This document shows positions 6,138-6,751 of a stretch of 6,751 nt of DNA, one piece after another. Every line of letters starts with the position of its first letter. Position 1 is the first letter of the stretch. The notes beneath the pieces are model-generated. The model worked only from the letters and a program-made list of their open reading frames with translations. It did not search any database and was not told the DNA's origin. This DNA comes from an uncultured Collinsella sp. GTDB taxonomy: Bacteria > Actinomycetota > Coriobacteriia > Coriobacteriales > Coriobacteriaceae. Both the position numbers and the translations under genes were made by a program. Location: positions 1 to 6,751 of the forward strand of contig CABTAA010000090.1 of the NCBI GenBank assembly GCA_902482615.1, given 5' to 3'.

Positions 6138-6168
6138 TTCTCCCGTCTGGAGAATGAGCGTGGATAAT
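6138..6168 (+). repeat. Right copy of the direct repeat flanking the sugar cassette
   Basis: It matches 2087-2117 at 26 of 31 bases, with 19 of 20 identical from 6149 to 6168. It begins 11 bases after the regulator stop codon. TTCTCC (6138-6143) and GGAGAA (6149-6154) form a small hairpin that the left copy lacks, because its first half differs. Confidence 0.7.
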
Positions 6169-6213
6169 CTCCGCTTTGGGCTTAGAGCCGCGCTAAAAGC
6201 GGGAGATTATCCA
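6161..6213. repeat. Long palindrome with a 17-bp stem, terminator-like or REP-like
   Basis: TGGATAATCTCCGCTTT (6161-6177) pairs with 6196-6213 over 17 bp with a single bulged C, around an 18-base loop that can fold further (GGC/GCC). There is no T tract after it. It could end the regulator transcript, but the partial copies at 2098-2117 and, inverted, GATTATCCA at 1496-1504 argue for a repeated intergenic element. Confidence 0.75.
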
Positions 6214-6304
6214 TGCTTGAACGTGCCGTGGAAGCACGATCGTGACCTATGTAATAGTGCAAGAGGGTCGGTATCGAAGGTCGATGCTGCAGATGTACTC
6301 CACC

Positions 6305-6334
6305 GTGACAAAGTGTTCCCTCGGGAAATGTCAC
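6305..6334. repeat. Two-step hairpin in the intergenic region
   Basis: GTGACA (6305-6310) pairs with TGTCAC (6329-6334), and inside it TTCCC (6316-6320) pairs with GGGAA (6323-6327) around a 2-base turn. An open frame crosses it (6154-6342), but I do not support it as a gene. The stretch 6214-6397 otherwise shows a 5-bp hairpin (6222-6238) and nothing recognisable. Confidence 0.5.
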
Positions 6335-6397
6335 CAGCGTAGCCAAATCCATCGTACTTCATATCCAAACTCAGTAAAACCGCAGGTCAAAGATATA

Positions 6398-6423
6398 TAG
6401 ATACGCCCGGGGCCGTGTATCTA
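6398..6423. repeat. Hairpin just upstream of the tRNA promoter
   Basis: TAGATAC (6398-6404) pairs with GTATCTA (6417-6423) around a GC-rich 12-base loop. It ends 10 bases before the -35 box at 6434 and is followed by GAGGTTTTC, so it may stop upstream transcription or serve as a regulatory site. Confidence 0.5.
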
Positions 6424-6433
6424 GAGGTTTTCG

Positions 6434-6463
6434 TTGACAGCCCCCGAGGTTGCATCGTATTAT
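6434..6463 (+). promoter_or_regulatory. Strong promoter of the tRNA-Tyr-Thr-Met cluster
   Basis: A perfect -35 TTGACA (6434-6439) and -10 TATTAT (6458-6463, 5 of 6) are 18 bases apart. Transcription would start near 6470, giving a leader of about 55 bases. The leader contains a small hairpin, GGTCC (6486-6490) with GGACC (6502-6506), before the first tRNA. Confidence 0.85.
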
Positions 6464-6525
6464 CTTTTTCGTTCGCGGGGGCGGCGGTCCAAAAGACCAA
6501 AGGACCTGCGGATACTTGAACGATT

Positions 6526-6607
6526 GGGAGTTTGCCCGAGTGGTTAATGGGGACGGGCTGTAAACCCGTTGGCTCTGCCTACATAGGTTCGAATCCTATA
6601 GCTCCCA
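6526..6607 (+). tRNA. tRNA-Tyr, anticodon GTA, CCA not encoded
   Basis: A class II tRNA with a long variable arm. Acceptor stem GGGAGTT (6526-6532) pairs with AGCTCCC (6600-6606) with one T-G pair. Anticodon stem ACGGG/CCCGT surrounds CTGTAAA, anticodon at 6560-6562. The T arm is ATAGG-TTCGAAT-CCTAT and the discriminator is A6607. The next bases are CCC, so the CCA end must be made after transcription. Confidence 0.95.
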
Positions 6608-6617
6608 CCCGTCAAGT

Positions 6618-6693
6618 GCCTGTATAGCTCAGTCGGTAGAGCACTTCGTTGGTAACGAAGAGGTCACCAGTTCAAGTCTGGTTGCAGGCTCCA
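6618..6693 (+). tRNA. tRNA-Thr, anticodon GGT (reads ACC/ACT), CCA encoded
   Basis: Acceptor GCCTGTA (6618-6624) pairs with TGCAGGC (6683-6689) with one T-G pair. D arm GCTC/GAGC; anticodon stem CTTCG/CGAAG around TTGGTAA, anticodon at 6651-6653; T arm ACCAG-TTCAAGT-CTGGT. Discriminator T6690, then CCA at 6691-6693. It begins 10 bases after tRNA-Tyr and shares its transcript. Confidence 0.96.
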
Positions 6694-6696
6694 TCC

Positions 6697-6751
6697 GGCG
6701 GTGTAGCTCAGTTGGTTAGAGCACACGGTTCATACCCGTGGCGTCACTGGT
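6697..6751 (+). tRNA. tRNA-Met (elongator type), anticodon CAT, cut by the window end
   Basis: The visible part has acceptor strand GGCGGTG (6697-6703), D stem GCTC/GAGC, and anticodon stem CACGG/CCGTG around TTCATAC with CAT at 6731-6733. The T arm begins at the end of the window. The anticodon stem lacks the three G-C pairs of initiator tRNA, so this is probably the elongator; a CAT tRNA-Ile read after lysidine modification cannot be excluded without the 3' end. It starts 3 bases after tRNA-Thr. Confidence 0.88.

Noticed and set aside
6154..6342. 62-codon plus-strand frame after the regulator
   Set aside because: It begins inside a repeat, is crossed by two hairpins, has no ribosome binding site at normal spacing and no recognisable domain. 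A repeated element is a better explanation.

Overview
The window looks like a chromosomal piece of a Coriobacteriia actinobacterium, most likely Collinsella or a close relative. This rests on GC-rich housekeeping genes, an rlmB-yacP pair, palindromic intergenic repeats and the general look of the proteins; no rRNA or marker gene proves it.

Layout. (1) Positions 1-1493, plus strand: the 3' part of rlmB (23S rRNA 2'-O-methyltransferase, start outside the window) and yacP (NYN/PIN-like endoribonuclease family, Rae1 of Bacillus), 3 bases apart. (2) Positions 1494-1716: non-coding, three consecutive hairpins, a 22-base echo of the following tRNA, and a promoter. (3) tRNA-Thr(TGT) at 1717-1791 with an intrinsic terminator. 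(4) Positions 1841-2309: non-coding, two tandem 55-base inverted repeats 80 bases apart, a dispersed-type repeat, and a terminator for the minus-strand operon. (5) Positions 2310-5138, minus strand: a two-gene operon, a GH1 6-phospho-beta-glycosidase followed by a PTS EIIBC permease. (6) A divergent control region with palindromes. (7) Positions 5290-6126, plus strand: a MurR/RpiR-family regulator. (8) Positions 6127-6433: non-coding, several hairpins. (9) From 6434: a strong promoter driving tRNA-Tyr(GTA), tRNA-Thr(GGT) and tRNA-Met(CAT), the last cut by the window end.

How it works together. The permease would import and phosphorylate a beta-glycoside, the GH1 enzyme would cleave the 6-phospho-glycoside in the cytoplasm, and the divergent RpiR regulator would sense a phosphosugar and control the shared intergenic region. 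No EIIA domain is present, so phosphate must come from an EIIA encoded elsewhere. The three sugar genes are visibly less GC-rich than rlmB and yacP, are flanked by near-identical repeats (2087-2117 and 6138-6168), and sit between two housekeeping blocks. This looks like a catabolic cassette gained between conserved blocks. I do not see an unmistakably new system; the most unusual material is the structured non-coding DNA at 1494-1716, 1887-2117 and 6138-6423.
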